Counted from the first letter of the stretch, positions 53,495 through 62,740 are shown. The stretch is DNA of 64,000 bases from UBA2033 sp035345875 (GCA_035345875.1 DAORDH010000014.1:1-64000), one strand, 5' to 3'. Notes: generated by a model from the letters alone, not told the origin. Made by a program: numbers and translations.

Positions 53495-54673
53495 ATGACA
53501 GAAGAGAGTTGTAAGGTATTAATTGTAGATGATAATGAAGAGTATAGATATGCGTTAGAGTTAATTGTTAGAAGTCTAGGACATGAATCTATTCATGCGG
53601 CAGATGGTTTTGAAGCTCTCAAGGCTACACTCGAGAATGTTCCTGATTTAATACTGCTAGATATTAACATGCCTAACATGGATGGAATTATTGCCTTACA
53701 AAAAATTAGGCGAAATCCAAAACTACGCTCTGTTCCTATTATAATGATCTCTACTCTTCTAGAAAATGAAACTGTGCTTGAATGTCTTGAAGCAGGGGCA
53801 GATGATTATATTGTAAAACCGTTTGATAAAGCAATTTTAAAAGCTAGAATTTCCAATAATCTCATTCGGAGAATTTATCAGAAAAAAGAAAAGGAAATAT
53901 TAGAAAAAACATTAATCGGATCTATTCATATTCTTACAGAAATATTAGAAACGTTAGACTCAAAAGTTTTTAGTCGAATTGCTCGTATAAAAAAACATAT
54001 AAAATACATTACTGAAGAATTGGATTTAGATGAAGATAAATGGGTGATGGATATGGCAACACATTTCTATATGATTGGTTGTATTCATTTACCGAGAGAT
54101 TTTGTATTAAAATCTATTACAGGTAGAATGTTAAACTGGGACGAAAAAAAAATATTCGAACAGCATGTTTTACATGGGTATAAAATTTTATCTAAAATTC
54201 CAAGACTTGAGCGAGTGGCTGATGTAGTTAGATTATCTTTCAAAAACTATGACGGTTCTGGCTCGCCAGAAGATATTAAAGTTTCCGGAGAGGCAATACC
54301 AGTAGAATCAAAAATTCTTAGAGCAGCTTGGGAATATGAAATGATTTCGATTCGAAATGATTCACCGGAAGCGACTATTGCTTCTATAAAAACACTTTCT
54401 GGTAAAGTTGATCCCAATTTATTACCTTATCTCGAAAAGCTTTATTATCTTGAACAGACTGGCGATGTGATCGAGGTATCACTACCTAGTCTTAGCGTTG
54501 GAATGATTTTAATGGAAGATATCTATACAAAGAATGCAGTGAAAGTTGCCGGAATGTGGCAAGAAGTTACAGAGTCCTTATTAGATAGGATCTTATCGAT
54601 AGCAATTACCTTTGGTTTAAAAGAACCTTTTAAGATTATTTTTCCAAAAAGTAACGTTAAGCAGAAAGATTAA
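53495..54673 (+). CDS. Receiver with degenerate HD-GYP domain
   Basis: 392 residues. An N-terminal receiver (about 5-122, phospho-Asp56 in ILLDINMPNMDG, Lys in VKPF) is joined to a helical domain laid out like HD-GYP. The catalytic HD is replaced (MATHFYMIGCIHLP where LHDIGKI is expected) and GYP reads NYDGSGSPED; one HVLHGYKIL histidine survives. Without the metal ligands it should not cleave c-di-GMP, but may bind it or a partner. About 60 residues follow. Divergent from the receiver-ATPase gene and probably part of the same signalling module. Confidence 0.82.
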   Translation: MTEESCKVLIVDDNEEYRYALELIVRSLGHESIHAADGFEALKATLENVPDLILLDINMPNMDGIIALQKIRRNPKLRSVPIIMISTLLENETVLECLEAGADDYIVKPFDKAILKARISNNLIRRIYQKKEKEILEKTLIGSIHILTEILETLDSKVFSRIARIKKHIKYITEELDLDEDKWVMDMATHFYMIGCIHLPRDFVLKSITGRMLNWDEKKIFEQHVLHGYKILSKIPRLERVADVVRLSFKNYDGSGSPEDIKVSGEAIPVESKILRAAWEYEMISIRNDSPEATIASIKTLSGKVDPNLLPYLEKLYYLEQTGDVIEVSLPSLSVGMILMEDIYTKNAVKVAGMWQEVTESLLDRILSIAITFGLKEPFKIIFPKSNVKQKD

Positions 54674-54717
54674 ATTTATTTAACTTTCCTTGAACTCATA
54701 CATGCGTGATAGATGAG

Positions 54718-55302
54718 TTATTGAATTAAAAATTTTGCAAATTCTCTAAGAGCAATTCCTCTATGAGAAACTTTGTTTTTTTCTTCTGCAGAAATTTGAG
54801 AAAATCTTTTATTGAGAGGAGGATAGATAAAAATTGGATCGTATCCAAAACCATTTCCAGATTCGTCATAGTCATCCGCTAAAAGTCCTTCGCATTTACC
54901 TGAAAAAAATCTAGTTCCTTCCTTATTTGTAAATGCAATACAGCAGTAATAATAAGCATTTCGATCAGGATTTCCTTTTATCTCAGAAAGTAAAAATTCT
55001 GTCCTATCTCTATCCGTGAATCCTTGTTTTCCATAGCGAGCTGAATATACACCTGGCTTCCCATTTAATGCACTAACGCATATCCCTGAGTCATCTGCAA
55101 TGGATGGAATTCCCGAAATTTTAAAAAGGTGTTCGGATTTCAATTTAGCATTGCCTTCAAATGTAGATTCAGTTTCCTCTACTTCAAACTCAATACCTAG
55201 TTCTTTAGGGGTTAACAGAGAGAAGCCGCTACTCAATATTTTTTTGAATTCTGATATCTTGTGTTGATTGTTTGAGGCTAGTGCTAGTTGTGTTGGATTC
55301 AT
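54718..55302 (-). CDS. rdgB: dITP/XTP pyrophosphatase (RdgB/HAM1)
   Basis: 194 residues. The substrate motif is ASNNQHKISEFK (about 9-20), with ADDSGICVSALNGKPGVYSARYG near 73-95 and GNGFGYDPIF near 150, followed by SHRGIALRE. It removes non-canonical purine triphosphates from the nucleotide pool. Cytosolic housekeeping enzyme; monocistronic by spacing, converging on the HD-GYP-like gene. Confidence 0.95.
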   Translation of the reverse strand: MNPTQLALASNNQHKISEFKKILSSGFSLLTPKELGIEFEVEETESTFEGNAKLKSEHLFKISGIPSIADDSGICVSALNGKPGVYSARYGKQGFTDRDRTEFLLSEIKGNPDRNAYYYCCIAFTNKEGTRFFSGKCEGLLADDYDESGNGFGYDPIFIYPPLNKRFSQISAEEKNKVSHRGIALREFAKFLIQ

Positions 55303-55546
55303 GCATTCTAATGTTTAAAAACTAATTCGTTTGTCTAGTGAATTAATTTGTGAATCAAGTAATTTCGAGTTCTGTATTGTTTGAAAGGTTTATTTATGCA
55401 ATTCAGAAATTTCTATTATCAAAATAACTATTTAAAGGGCTTATTTATAGATTCTTTGAAATTAGGAAATAAATTAAAGCAGCTCAGTCTGCGGCTAATT
55501 TGATTTTTCCGATGAATTGCAAAAATAAATAAGTTGAATGGTTTCT

Positions 55547-55906
55547 TTATTTTTCATCCTGATTTGATTTAGATAATTCTTTCAGTCTGTATTTTAAAAT
55601 ACGAGTTATTAAATCAACAGGTAATGGCTTTGATGCTTGAAATTCTATTGTTCCTTTGGTGACTATAATCCCATCTAATTCGGATCTAAATTTTTCAATT
55701 GTTTCAGACTTTGGAAATATACAAAGTCTGTTTCGATACACGCCATACCAAATTAAATAATCATCTTTTATTGTAAATGCGATGACTTTGTGTTCATATA
55801 CCTCTTTTGCTTTGGGTGCTACTTTTTTAACTATTTCCCTAAGATGTGCTACTTTTTTACCTACCTCTGCTGGAAATTTTTTTATATATTTATCAATTTC
55901 GTTCAT
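55547..55906 (-). CDS. DUF1801-family protein
   Basis: 119 residues. YdhG/DUF1801 fold pattern: a helical N-terminus (YIKKFPAEVGKKVAHLREIV), then beta strands with VIAFTIKDDYLIWYGVYRNR, LCIFPKS and a KGTIEFQASKPLPVDLITRI segment. The family is widespread and functionally uncharacterised, with some members reported near iron or stress genes. Monocistronic. The Leu/Lys-rich ending is typical of the family. Confidence 0.75.
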   Translation of the reverse strand: MNEIDKYIKKFPAEVGKKVAHLREIVKKVAPKAKEVYEHKVIAFTIKDDYLIWYGVYRNRLCIFPKSETIEKFRSELDGIIVTKGTIEFQASKPLPVDLITRILKYRLKELSKSNQDEK

Positions 55907-56125
55907 AACGTTTAATCCTTTTAACAGATTAGACTGACTGTGTATAATTTCATTATTGGGAACACTTTTTTTTTAACTTTTATTGAAAACTGGAAAGATA
56001 GAGGATGAATTTATATACTAAAGATATTTATAATTTTATTCAGATATCATGAAATATCTAATTTGGGATGTTTAAACTACAAACAAAATATTTGACTTCT
56101 CTGCTCAGTGTACAATCCTGTCCAC

Positions 56126-56275
56126 ATGAATCAAAAAACTGTTAAATTATTAAAGAAATATGCTGATTTGAAAGGCATCGATAAAAAACAAATTAAAAGA
56201 GAATGGCTCTCCATGAATGAATCTGAAAAAGATATCAAACGTCAGGAGATACTAGCCGTTTTAGTAAAAAAATAA
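56126..56275 (+). CDS. Small conserved-looking 49-residue protein
   Basis: Begins MNQKTVKLLKKYADLKGIDK, continues KQIKREWLSMNESEKDIKRQ, ends AVLVKK-stop. Highly charged and helical, with no cysteine. It ends 5 bases before the DUF971 gene, so the two form an operon. The coding composition and spacing argue that it is real although it is very short. Similar basic small proteins occur near translation and Fe-S genes, but I do not recognise the family. Confidence 0.6.
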   Translation: MNQKTVKLLKKYADLKGIDKKQIKREWLSMNESEKDIKRQEILAVLVKK

Positions 56276-56280
56276 ACTGA

Positions 56281-56589
56281 ATGCTAGCCACCTTTCCCCA
56301 AGATATTCAGACGAGTGATGACACTCTTACAATTACTTGGAAAGATGGCTTTGTTTCTCATTACAATCTTTTAGATCTACGAAAGAAATGCCCCTGTGCA
56401 GTCTGTTGTGGTGGTCATGGGGGAACGATTGGAGCCGCTACTGGACATATCAATGAGATAAAACTCATATCATGGCGCAAAGTCGGACGTTATGCTCTCA
56501 ACTTCACTTGGAGTGATCATCATGACTCTGGAATTTACTCCTACGACAATCTTCGTGCTTATTCTGAAAGCAAAGCCGAACTTTCTTAA
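56281..56589 (+). CDS. DUF971 domain protein
   Basis: 102 residues, a stand-alone DUF971 (gamma-butyrobetaine hydroxylase N-terminal-like) domain. Motifs: ITWKDGFVSHYNLLDLRKKC, CPCAVCCGGHGG, and WRKVGRYALNFTWSDHHDSG with IYSYDNLR. In eukaryotic BBOX1 this fold binds zinc; bacterial copies often sit beside Mrp-type Fe-S cluster proteins and may help metal or cluster handling. Here its neighbour is a 49-residue gene. Its stop overlaps that of the converging membrane gene. Confidence 0.88.
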   Translation: MLATFPQDIQTSDDTLTITWKDGFVSHYNLLDLRKKCPCAVCCGGHGGTIGAATGHINEIKLISWRKVGRYALNFTWSDHHDSGIYSYDNLRAYSESKAELS

Positions 56590-56915
56590 TTTTTAAATCT
56601 CCCAATTATAAAAGAAGCAACCATTGCAATAAAAATGGAGATAGGTATTATAATTAAGTATAGAATTAATGGTATGCCGAATGCAAATGCAATAATTGAA
56701 TAAGCATGACCATGCCTATCTGGGATTAATAAAGTATTTAAATGAAAATAAAAAACGAATATCGAATAAAAAAACAATGATATCCAAAGAGTAAATACAG
56801 CAGAATCTGACTTTTTAAAAAATTGCTTTTTTCTAAGCCAAAGAATAATGAATAGGCTTAAAAACCATGACCAAGAAATTAAAATTCTCATTAGAATTAA
56901 CTTTAAAGTATCCAT
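56586..56915 (-). CDS. Small integral membrane protein
   Basis: 109 residues with three strongly hydrophobic helices (about 9-28, 40-62 and 74-102) and basic turns (LRKKQFFKK). No family recognised. It converges on DUF971 with a 3-base overlap of stop codons and lies 35 bases downstream of the dihydroorotase gene on the same strand, so it may be co-transcribed with it. Confidence 0.6.
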   Translation of the reverse strand: MDTLKLILMRILISWSWFLSLFIILWLRKKQFFKKSDSAVFTLWISLFFYSIFVFYFHLNTLLIPDRHGHAYSIIAFAFGIPLILYLIIIPISIFIAMVASFIIGRFKN

Positions 56916-56950
56916 CTTTTTTTAATTTTCAAATTTTCTCTAAAGTAAAT

Positions 56951-58198
56951 TTATCCTCTATCTAAAAGATTTCCTTTAAAGTAAACTGCCTCTATTGATC
57001 CTGGAAATGTATGGTTTTCAAAAGGCGACCATCCCGATTTACTTTTAATATTTTCTTTTCTAAACATAGTTGGTTTTTTTAAATTTAAAACTGTGAAGTT
57101 TGCGGAATATTCTTTTTTAATATAACCAAAGCCTTTTCCATATTCCTTTGGTAGATATGGGTTCACAAAGTCTCCTGGTTTTTGGGAACAAGTCTCTGCA
57201 ATTCGTTTTAAATCTACTTTTTCATTTACAATGAGATGTGTTACAAATAGGGAATATGTATCTAATTGGGATAATCCGCTTATTCCTTTTAATTTTTCTT
57301 CAATAGAATGAGGTGCATGATCTGTCGCTAGATAATCAATCCAACCTTCTTTAAATGCCGCGAGTAAAATATTTTTGTCTGTCTCATAACGTAGAGGTGG
57401 ATTCATTTGAAACCATTTGTGATTTTCTTCTGTCAATACAGAGCGATCAAAAAATAAATGTGTCGGTGTCACTTCACAGGTTACTTTGACTCCTCTTTTC
57501 TTTGCAGCAATAATTTTCTGTAATCCCTCTCCACTCGAATAATGACAAAGTTTACCTGTTAGATTGTATTTCTCAATTAAATAGAGTGCAAAGTCAGTTG
57601 CTAAAATTTCTGCTTTTAAAGGTCGTCTATCTTCATGAGTTGCGGCACCTTTTGATTCTTCTAAAACAATTGGATCTTCACAGTGAAAGCTTACATTTTC
57701 TCCCGCATAACGTTTTATCACTTCCTCTAATTCCTCGTTGGTTTTAAAAAACAATTCCCCAATCGAAGGTCCCATGAATACTTTATAAGGAACAGACTTC
57801 TTTAATGGATTTGTATTGGGTCCTATTCCTGCATAGAGTGTAATATGAATCGGAGATTTCTGAGTTAATTTCGATTTTTCTTCATAACTAGTCTCATCGA
57901 TAGGCGGAACAGGGTTGTTTGGCATATCTGCAACATGAATGACTCCACCATTAACGGCAGCTTGCGAAGCAGAAATAAAATCTTCTTTATAATTATGTTT
58001 ACCACTCACATCTTCTCTTGCATGAATGTGAATATCTCCAAATCCAGGAAAGATAATACAGGAGCTAGTGTCGTAGACCTTGCTATTTTCCTTTATTCCT
58101 TCTTGAATGTCTGTAATGAGTCCTGTTGTGGGATCATAGCTTATTGTTCCAATAATGTCGTTTTCGTGTGTGATGATTCTTCCAGAAATAGTAGCCAT
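56951..58198 (-). CDS. pyrC: Dihydroorotase-like amidohydrolase
   Basis: 415 residues, class I dihydroorotase/amidohydrolase barrel. Metal ligands: DIHIHARED (HxH), the carboxylated Lys in YKVFMGPS, His in FHCEDP and in TPTHLFF, and Asp in ATDHAPHS. The NPPLR substrate motif (MNPPLRYETD) and the C-terminal SGWSPFEN are typical of DHOase. It forms dihydroorotate in pyrimidine synthesis. Other hydantoinase-like members exist, but the NPPLR and APH motifs support DHOase. The other pyr genes are not nearby. Confidence 0.9.
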   Translation of the reverse strand: MATISGRIITHENDIIGTISYDPTTGLITDIQEGIKENSKVYDTSSCIIFPGFGDIHIHAREDVSGKHNYKEDFISASQAAVNGGVIHVADMPNNPVPPIDETSYEEKSKLTQKSPIHITLYAGIGPNTNPLKKSVPYKVFMGPSIGELFFKTNEELEEVIKRYAGENVSFHCEDPIVLEESKGAATHEDRRPLKAEILATDFALYLIEKYNLTGKLCHYSSGEGLQKIIAAKKRGVKVTCEVTPTHLFFDRSVLTEENHKWFQMNPPLRYETDKNILLAAFKEGWIDYLATDHAPHSIEEKLKGISGLSQLDTYSLFVTHLIVNEKVDLKRIAETCSQKPGDFVNPYLPKEYGKGFGYIKKEYSANFTVLNLKKPTMFRKENIKSKSGWSPFENHTFPGSIEAVYFKGNLLDRG

Positions 58199-58400
58199 AA
58201 TGTTTCCTTAAAGAATCCTCCTGATGGTTTTGATTTACTTCAAGTAATTTTTTAAGAAAGAATCTCCTGAATATAAGTATTGACAACACATGTTTTCGAT
58301 CTAAATCATTAGAGTAACTCTAATCAGAAAATGTCTAATTTTGTGTAATTGGTTAGAATCATTAGAAAACATTAATAAAAATAGGCACAAACAAAATTGG

Positions 58401-58412
58401 AAAGGAATCTAA
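58401..58412 (+). promoter_or_regulatory. Shine-Dalgarno site pointing to an AUA start
   Basis: AAAGGA (58401-58406) followed by the 6-base spacer ATCTAA, then ATA at 58413. Spacing is ideal for initiation at 58413, where ATA stands in place of ATG. This site decides the start of the lipoprotein gene below. Confidence 0.55.
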
Positions 58413-58688
58413 ATACGGTATATCTCATTCATATTATTACTACTTCTCTTATATTGTGACACCAAAGTAATGAGCGAACGAGGTAAGTGTAGGGAAGAAT
58501 TGGCAGAAACTTCTAACCCTTGGGCAGGGGATGTTGGACGATGTAATTTGAATCAACCCCTAGTGCAGAGTGGTAGACCGGAGGATAAGAATATTCGAGA
58601 TGCGGCAATTATCAACTGCTTTGCTGCCCGTATGCGAGTGCAAAATTGTAATAGTAAATCTGAAACGATCCCTTCTTTGAAAAACTGA
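58413..58688 (+). CDS. Small Cys-containing lipoprotein, apparent AUA start
   Basis: 91 residues if translated from ATA 58413; the nearest ATG (58470) would drop the signal peptide. From ATA the protein begins with RYISFILLLLLLYCDTK, a lipoprotein signal with Cys15, and then has four more cysteines (GKCREE, GRCNLN, INCFAA, QNCNSK) that could form two disulphides. An in-frame TAA lies directly upstream of the ATA (58410-58412). A perfect ribosome site lies 6 bases before it. Either an AUA start or a recent ATG-to-ATA loss that lowers expression. Family not recognised. Confidence 0.6.
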   Translation: MRYISFILLLLLLYCDTKVMSERGKCREELAETSNPWAGDVGRCNLNQPLVQSGRPEDKNIRDAAIINCFAARMRVQNCNSKSETIPSLKN

Positions 58689-58870
58689 TTGGATAATTTC
58701 TCGAATGTCGGAAATTAAAGGGATAGGTTTTTTCAGTCTAAACTTATTCAAAAAGAGATAATGTTAGAATCAAAAGATAAACTCGATAGCAAGTGATATT
58801 CAATTTATCAATTTATTTATATTGTATTAAAAAATGAATATAAATAAACTAGATAAAAAGGAGATCATTA

Positions 58871-59311
58871 ATGAAACAATTTTTAATTTTAGCATTATTA
58901 TTTACATTTAATTTTACATCTGGGATTTTTTCTCTTGAATGCCCTAAAAATCTAACTGTTAGTTTTGTATCACCAAAAGAAAATGAAGCGGTGAATGGAG
59001 CCAAACAAAAAGTTACTTTATCAATCAGCCAAAAGGACGGCCTCTTTTATCATTTGATTCAGAGTAATGCAAATGACAAAAAAAAGATCAATTATCTACA
59101 AGGTTCGGGGGCAATTAATAATTTGAATATCAATTCGAATGTTTGGTTAGGAAATGATTCCCAAGGAAAAAACAGTAGCTTTGTAATTACGGCTATCGTA
59201 AGCACAAAGCTTATTCCGAAGGAAGGAAAGGTAGTTGAATGGAATGATTCAGCTTTGAAGCCAACGGAGATATGCAATAAAACTTCGATTACAGTAAATC
59301 GGGCAAATTAA
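58871..59311 (+). CDS. Small exported protein
   Basis: 146 residues. Signal peptide (1-21, ending FSLEC). The mature part is beta-rich (LTVSFVSPKENEAVNGAKQK, VTLSISQKDGLFYHLIQSNA, SSFVITAIVS) and resembles a single immunoglobulin-like or all-beta secreted domain, with Cys24 and a second Cys near residue 136. A strong AAAAGGAG ribosome site precedes the ATG. Family unknown. Confidence 0.7.
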   Translation: MKQFLILALLFTFNFTSGIFSLECPKNLTVSFVSPKENEAVNGAKQKVTLSISQKDGLFYHLIQSNANDKKKINYLQGSGAINNLNINSNVWLGNDSQGKNSSFVITAIVSTKLIPKEGKVVEWNDSALKPTEICNKTSITVNRAN

Positions 59312-59320
59312 TATTATCCG

Positions 59321-60511
59321 CTAAGAAAAGTTATCTGATTGCGCAGTATGGGATGAGGAATTATCATCCCAACTGCCACTCGCACCAGCTCCACCCATCT
59401 CTCCTCCACCTCCTGTTATTTCTTTCTCATTGTCTAAGAAAGAACTAGCAATAATTGCATCCTCAGTGCTATCATTCCTATCAGAATTCGTCATATAGTG
59501 TATACCCATAGAACTCAGATAATCATTGTCTGACATTACTTCTCTATGTTTAAAATATTTTTTCATATACTCGTCATCACCAGACTGAGTTATGTATAAA
59601 CCATTTTCATCTTTGTGGACAATCTGCTTTGTTTTTGCTGTAAAGTCTTGGATTCTTTTTAAATACTGTCTCTTGTCTATATCCCCATGCCATAAATGAT
59701 AAAGATCTCCTTTTACAAAGCCTACTTTACCTTTTGTTTGTTGGAAAAATTTTTTAGACCAAGTTAATACTTCTTCTAGATTGTCTGTAAATGATTTTGT
59801 GATACAACTGTGAGGAATTTGACCAGTCGCCGCATGAGCAATGATATGATCTGCTCCACCGATTAACGCTCTATCATAAAGCGGCACTTTTGTAATTATC
59901 TCTCTTTTCGCACCCCAAGCAAAACCAACATGACCATGGATATTGTAATTTTCATTTTGCGCAAAATTAAGATTAGCAGTTTTATAATTCGCAGCAAAGC
60001 TTCTCCAAAGTCTTCGATTGGAATAATTTATATCGTATATTTTTTTTCTGTGTTCATCTACATTAAAGGTGGGTTTTGTCTCATTTTTTTCTAAATGAAT
60101 ACAATATTCGAAAGGTTGTATTATGTTATGCCTCTCGAGTTCATCAACTCCTTCTACAATCCAATTTGGATTTGTAAATAAAACATCTGCGTCTACCCAG
60201 AAAATATATTTAAAATCTTTTTCTATATGGTCAGAAATGATTTTATTGAGTAAAGATTCTTTATGCCAAAGTAGGTTTTCGGTATAGACTCTTTTAATAA
60301 ATTTGCTATCTGGTAATTGTGGATTGGCTTTACCAATAACGCATTCTAGAATAAAATGATTTGTATGTTGGATTGATTCATAAAACTGTCTAAATGCCTT
60401 AAGGCGATAATATGAATTCTGTGGATTAAAGAAACAAGATATGATCACAGCATCAGGATGAGGTTCATACTTGGATTGAATACCAAAGAGTTGCTTTATA
60501 AAATCAATCAT
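59321..60511 (-). CDS. Glycosyltransferase-like protein with Gly-rich tail
   Basis: 396 residues. A GT-A type core: DAVIISCFFNPQNSYYRLKA near 20-39, a DxD-type motif in YIFWVDADVLFTNP near 103-116, and GHVGFAWGAKREI near 195 with LIGGADHIIAHAATG. No membrane segment. The last 35 residues are low-complexity (GGGGEMGGAGASGSWDDNSS). It lies 42 bases behind the Cys-repeat protein gene and is likely co-transcribed with it. Transfers a sugar to an unknown acceptor (inference). Confidence 0.72.
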   Translation of the reverse strand: MIDFIKQLFGIQSKYEPHPDAVIISCFFNPQNSYYRLKAFRQFYESIQHTNHFILECVIGKANPQLPDSKFIKRVYTENLLWHKESLLNKIISDHIEKDFKYIFWVDADVLFTNPNWIVEGVDELERHNIIQPFEYCIHLEKNETKPTFNVDEHRKKIYDINYSNRRLWRSFAANYKTANLNFAQNENYNIHGHVGFAWGAKREIITKVPLYDRALIGGADHIIAHAATGQIPHSCITKSFTDNLEEVLTWSKKFFQQTKGKVGFVKGDLYHLWHGDIDKRQYLKRIQDFTAKTKQIVHKDENGLYITQSGDDEYMKKYFKHREVMSDNDYLSSMGIHYMTNSDRNDSTEDAIIASSFLDNEKEITGGGGEMGGAGASGSWDDNSSSHTAQSDNFS

Positions 60512-60553
60512 ATTCCTTTTATTCTCCCTATAATAAAAAAATGAAACCTTTTT

Positions 60554-62740
60554 TTATTTTATAAATTCAGCACTATATGGTATTTTGTCCTGAGTTAATT
60601 GCAAGCGAATCATTTTAATTTCACTCTTTTCTATTTTAAAATATTTATAGTATTCAGCATAAATGATTTGATTTTTAGAATTGGTAAATTCTTTTTTCTG
60701 TAAACAGTCTTCTGGCTCTGATAAAATTTTGAGGCATTCATGGTTATAACTACTGCTTTCCTTTGCATATGGAACGCCATCCAAGTTTTCCTTATCAATT
60801 AATTCATTTCTTTTATTTAGGTGGGAAATGGATGTATTACAGGTAAATTCATTCGAAATTGACTTACACTTTGGATCATATTCAAACTGTATTTTTCTCT
60901 TTAAAGAATTCTTTTTACCAAATTGTTCTTCTAAAATCATTTCGCCATTTGAATCATAATGGAATTTATACTTTGATATACCTTTTGAGTTTTTTTTCAA
61001 TTTGTGTTTTAAATCATAGTATGCTTCAAGAATAAGTTTCCCTGACTGATCAAATTCTCTGAGTAATTTTGCATATGTGTAATTATCCTCTTTGTTTGAC
61101 TTAACTTCGATTAAGTTTTCATTTGCGTCATGGAATTCTTCTAGTGTAGTGCAGTCATAACGATTTGATTTTTTTTTGAGACAGTTTTCATCATAACTAA
61201 ATATCATTCTGGCAACTCCATCTGAATTTGCCTTTAATTTTCCATCTTTTCCTAAAGTCTCCTCTTTTATTGTGTATTTTCCATTTCCATATTGATAGAC
61301 GTAAGTCGCAATTCCATCCTCATCTTCTCTTAGATTTCCATTGATGTCTAAGTTTTCTTTTTTGATTAATTTCTCTTTATCAAAATAATATTTTGTATTC
61401 AGACTTAATTTATGATTGATGTTAAATTGTTCTAGGTTTATTTTAAATCCGTTTGTGTCAAAATTTGCTTTTATAATTTGAATAGAGTTTTTATTATTCT
61501 CTGTTTGCTTGTTTTCATAAATTTCCTTCCATGCAGTGCAATAGTTTGGAGTTTCAAAGATTGCTTTTCCCGATTTGACACAATTTTCATCAAAGATTGC
61601 CTTATATTTAAGTTTAGAATTTTTGTCATATACTTCGGTTAACGTTCTACATAGATGAGATTTATTTCCGGTATCTATACATTCTTGGTTGTAGGCAAAA
61701 ATATACTTTGCTCCACCGGAAGAATCTTCAATTAATTGATTTTTTGAATTGTAAAATTCTCTTACGATTTCATTTCCTTTTTTATCAAACTTGGAAATTT
61801 TTTTTGCATAAGCTCCAAGCTCTAATGAATAATCCATACAACCAAAAGTAAAACGATGTGCTATATCTTGTAACTTTCCATTTAAATCATAATTTTCCTC
61901 AAGAGCTATGCATTTCTCTGCATTTTTCTTTTCCATTAAACAGTTTTGATCATACTGTAAAATTTTTTTACCATAATTTGTATTTTTAGTTTTTTCTTCT
62001 AATTCATTGACATATTCGTGGAAAATGATACACCCTTGGGCTTTGCCTGTTATTTCTATACATTTATAATCATATGCATAAATGGCTTTTTGTTTGATTT
62101 TATTTTTAATATTGTAGATTTCTAATAAGTTTAAGTTTCCTCTGTCATCGAAAGTTCTGATGACTTTGGTATAACCATTATTATCCGCTACTAACTTTTG
62201 TTTTTTGTTAAAATTTGCTTCTAAAGTCTTGCATTCGGAAGGTTTACGATTTGGCAAAGAAATACATTTTAAATCAAATTCTGTTTTATATTTATGGATA
62301 CCATTTTCATCCTCAATGGGATTTTTATTCTCATCTAAGAAGGAAATTTCATTTACACACTCTGAATTTTTTTGGCTGACTAAACAAGCTTTATCATAAG
62401 TAAAAATTGTCTCAGACGAAAGTTCTTTTCCTTTATCGAATGTCTGAATTGTTTCAAGAAATCCAGTTGAATTGTAGATTCTTTTCTCAATGGCTACTTT
62501 CGGTTCTTCTTCTTTTAAATTTCCATTTGAATCTATAAATTCTGATTCAAGTAAATTTCCGTTGATATCATATAGGTCCTTTCTGAATCCAGATTCAGTT
62601 GGAAGAGTGATCTGAATATTTTTATTAGATTGAAATAGGATTCCTGTTTTGACTTTTGTCGACTTAGGAGATTTTTGAATTTTTGACTCTGCAAATAAAA
62701 GCAAAGGCAGTAAATAAATTAGAACAAAAACTAAATTCAT
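60554..62740 (-). CDS. Exported protein with Cys-paired YD-like repeats
   Basis: 728 residues. Signal peptide (1-18, ending LLLFAE). The rest is made of about ten repeat units built on a beta-hairpin pattern (KxxxYDxxGxL, as in RHS/YwqK-type repeats), most carrying a Cys pair about 10-14 residues apart: TYDKACLV...SEC, YDYKCIE...QGC, YDQNCLM...EKC, YNQECID...HLC, YDENCLK...YDC, YNHECLK...EDC. The pairs probably form disulphides, making a rod on the cell surface or in the periplasm. No toxin tip or RHS core follows. Unrecognised family. First gene of the unit with the glycosyltransferase. Confidence 0.75.
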   Translation of the reverse strand: MNLVFVLIYLLPLLLFAESKIQKSPKSTKVKTGILFQSNKNIQITLPTESGFRKDLYDINGNLLESEFIDSNGNLKEEEPKVAIEKRIYNSTGFLETIQTFDKGKELSSETIFTYDKACLVSQKNSECVNEISFLDENKNPIEDENGIHKYKTEFDLKCISLPNRKPSECKTLEANFNKKQKLVADNNGYTKVIRTFDDRGNLNLLEIYNIKNKIKQKAIYAYDYKCIEITGKAQGCIIFHEYVNELEEKTKNTNYGKKILQYDQNCLMEKKNAEKCIALEENYDLNGKLQDIAHRFTFGCMDYSLELGAYAKKISKFDKKGNEIVREFYNSKNQLIEDSSGGAKYIFAYNQECIDTGNKSHLCRTLTEVYDKNSKLKYKAIFDENCVKSGKAIFETPNYCTAWKEIYENKQTENNKNSIQIIKANFDTNGFKINLEQFNINHKLSLNTKYYFDKEKLIKKENLDINGNLREDEDGIATYVYQYGNGKYTIKEETLGKDGKLKANSDGVARMIFSYDENCLKKKSNRYDCTTLEEFHDANENLIEVKSNKEDNYTYAKLLREFDQSGKLILEAYYDLKHKLKKNSKGISKYKFHYDSNGEMILEEQFGKKNSLKRKIQFEYDPKCKSISNEFTCNTSISHLNKRNELIDKENLDGVPYAKESSSYNHECLKILSEPEDCLQKKEFTNSKNQIIYAEYYKYFKIEKSEIKMIRLQLTQDKIPYSAEFIK

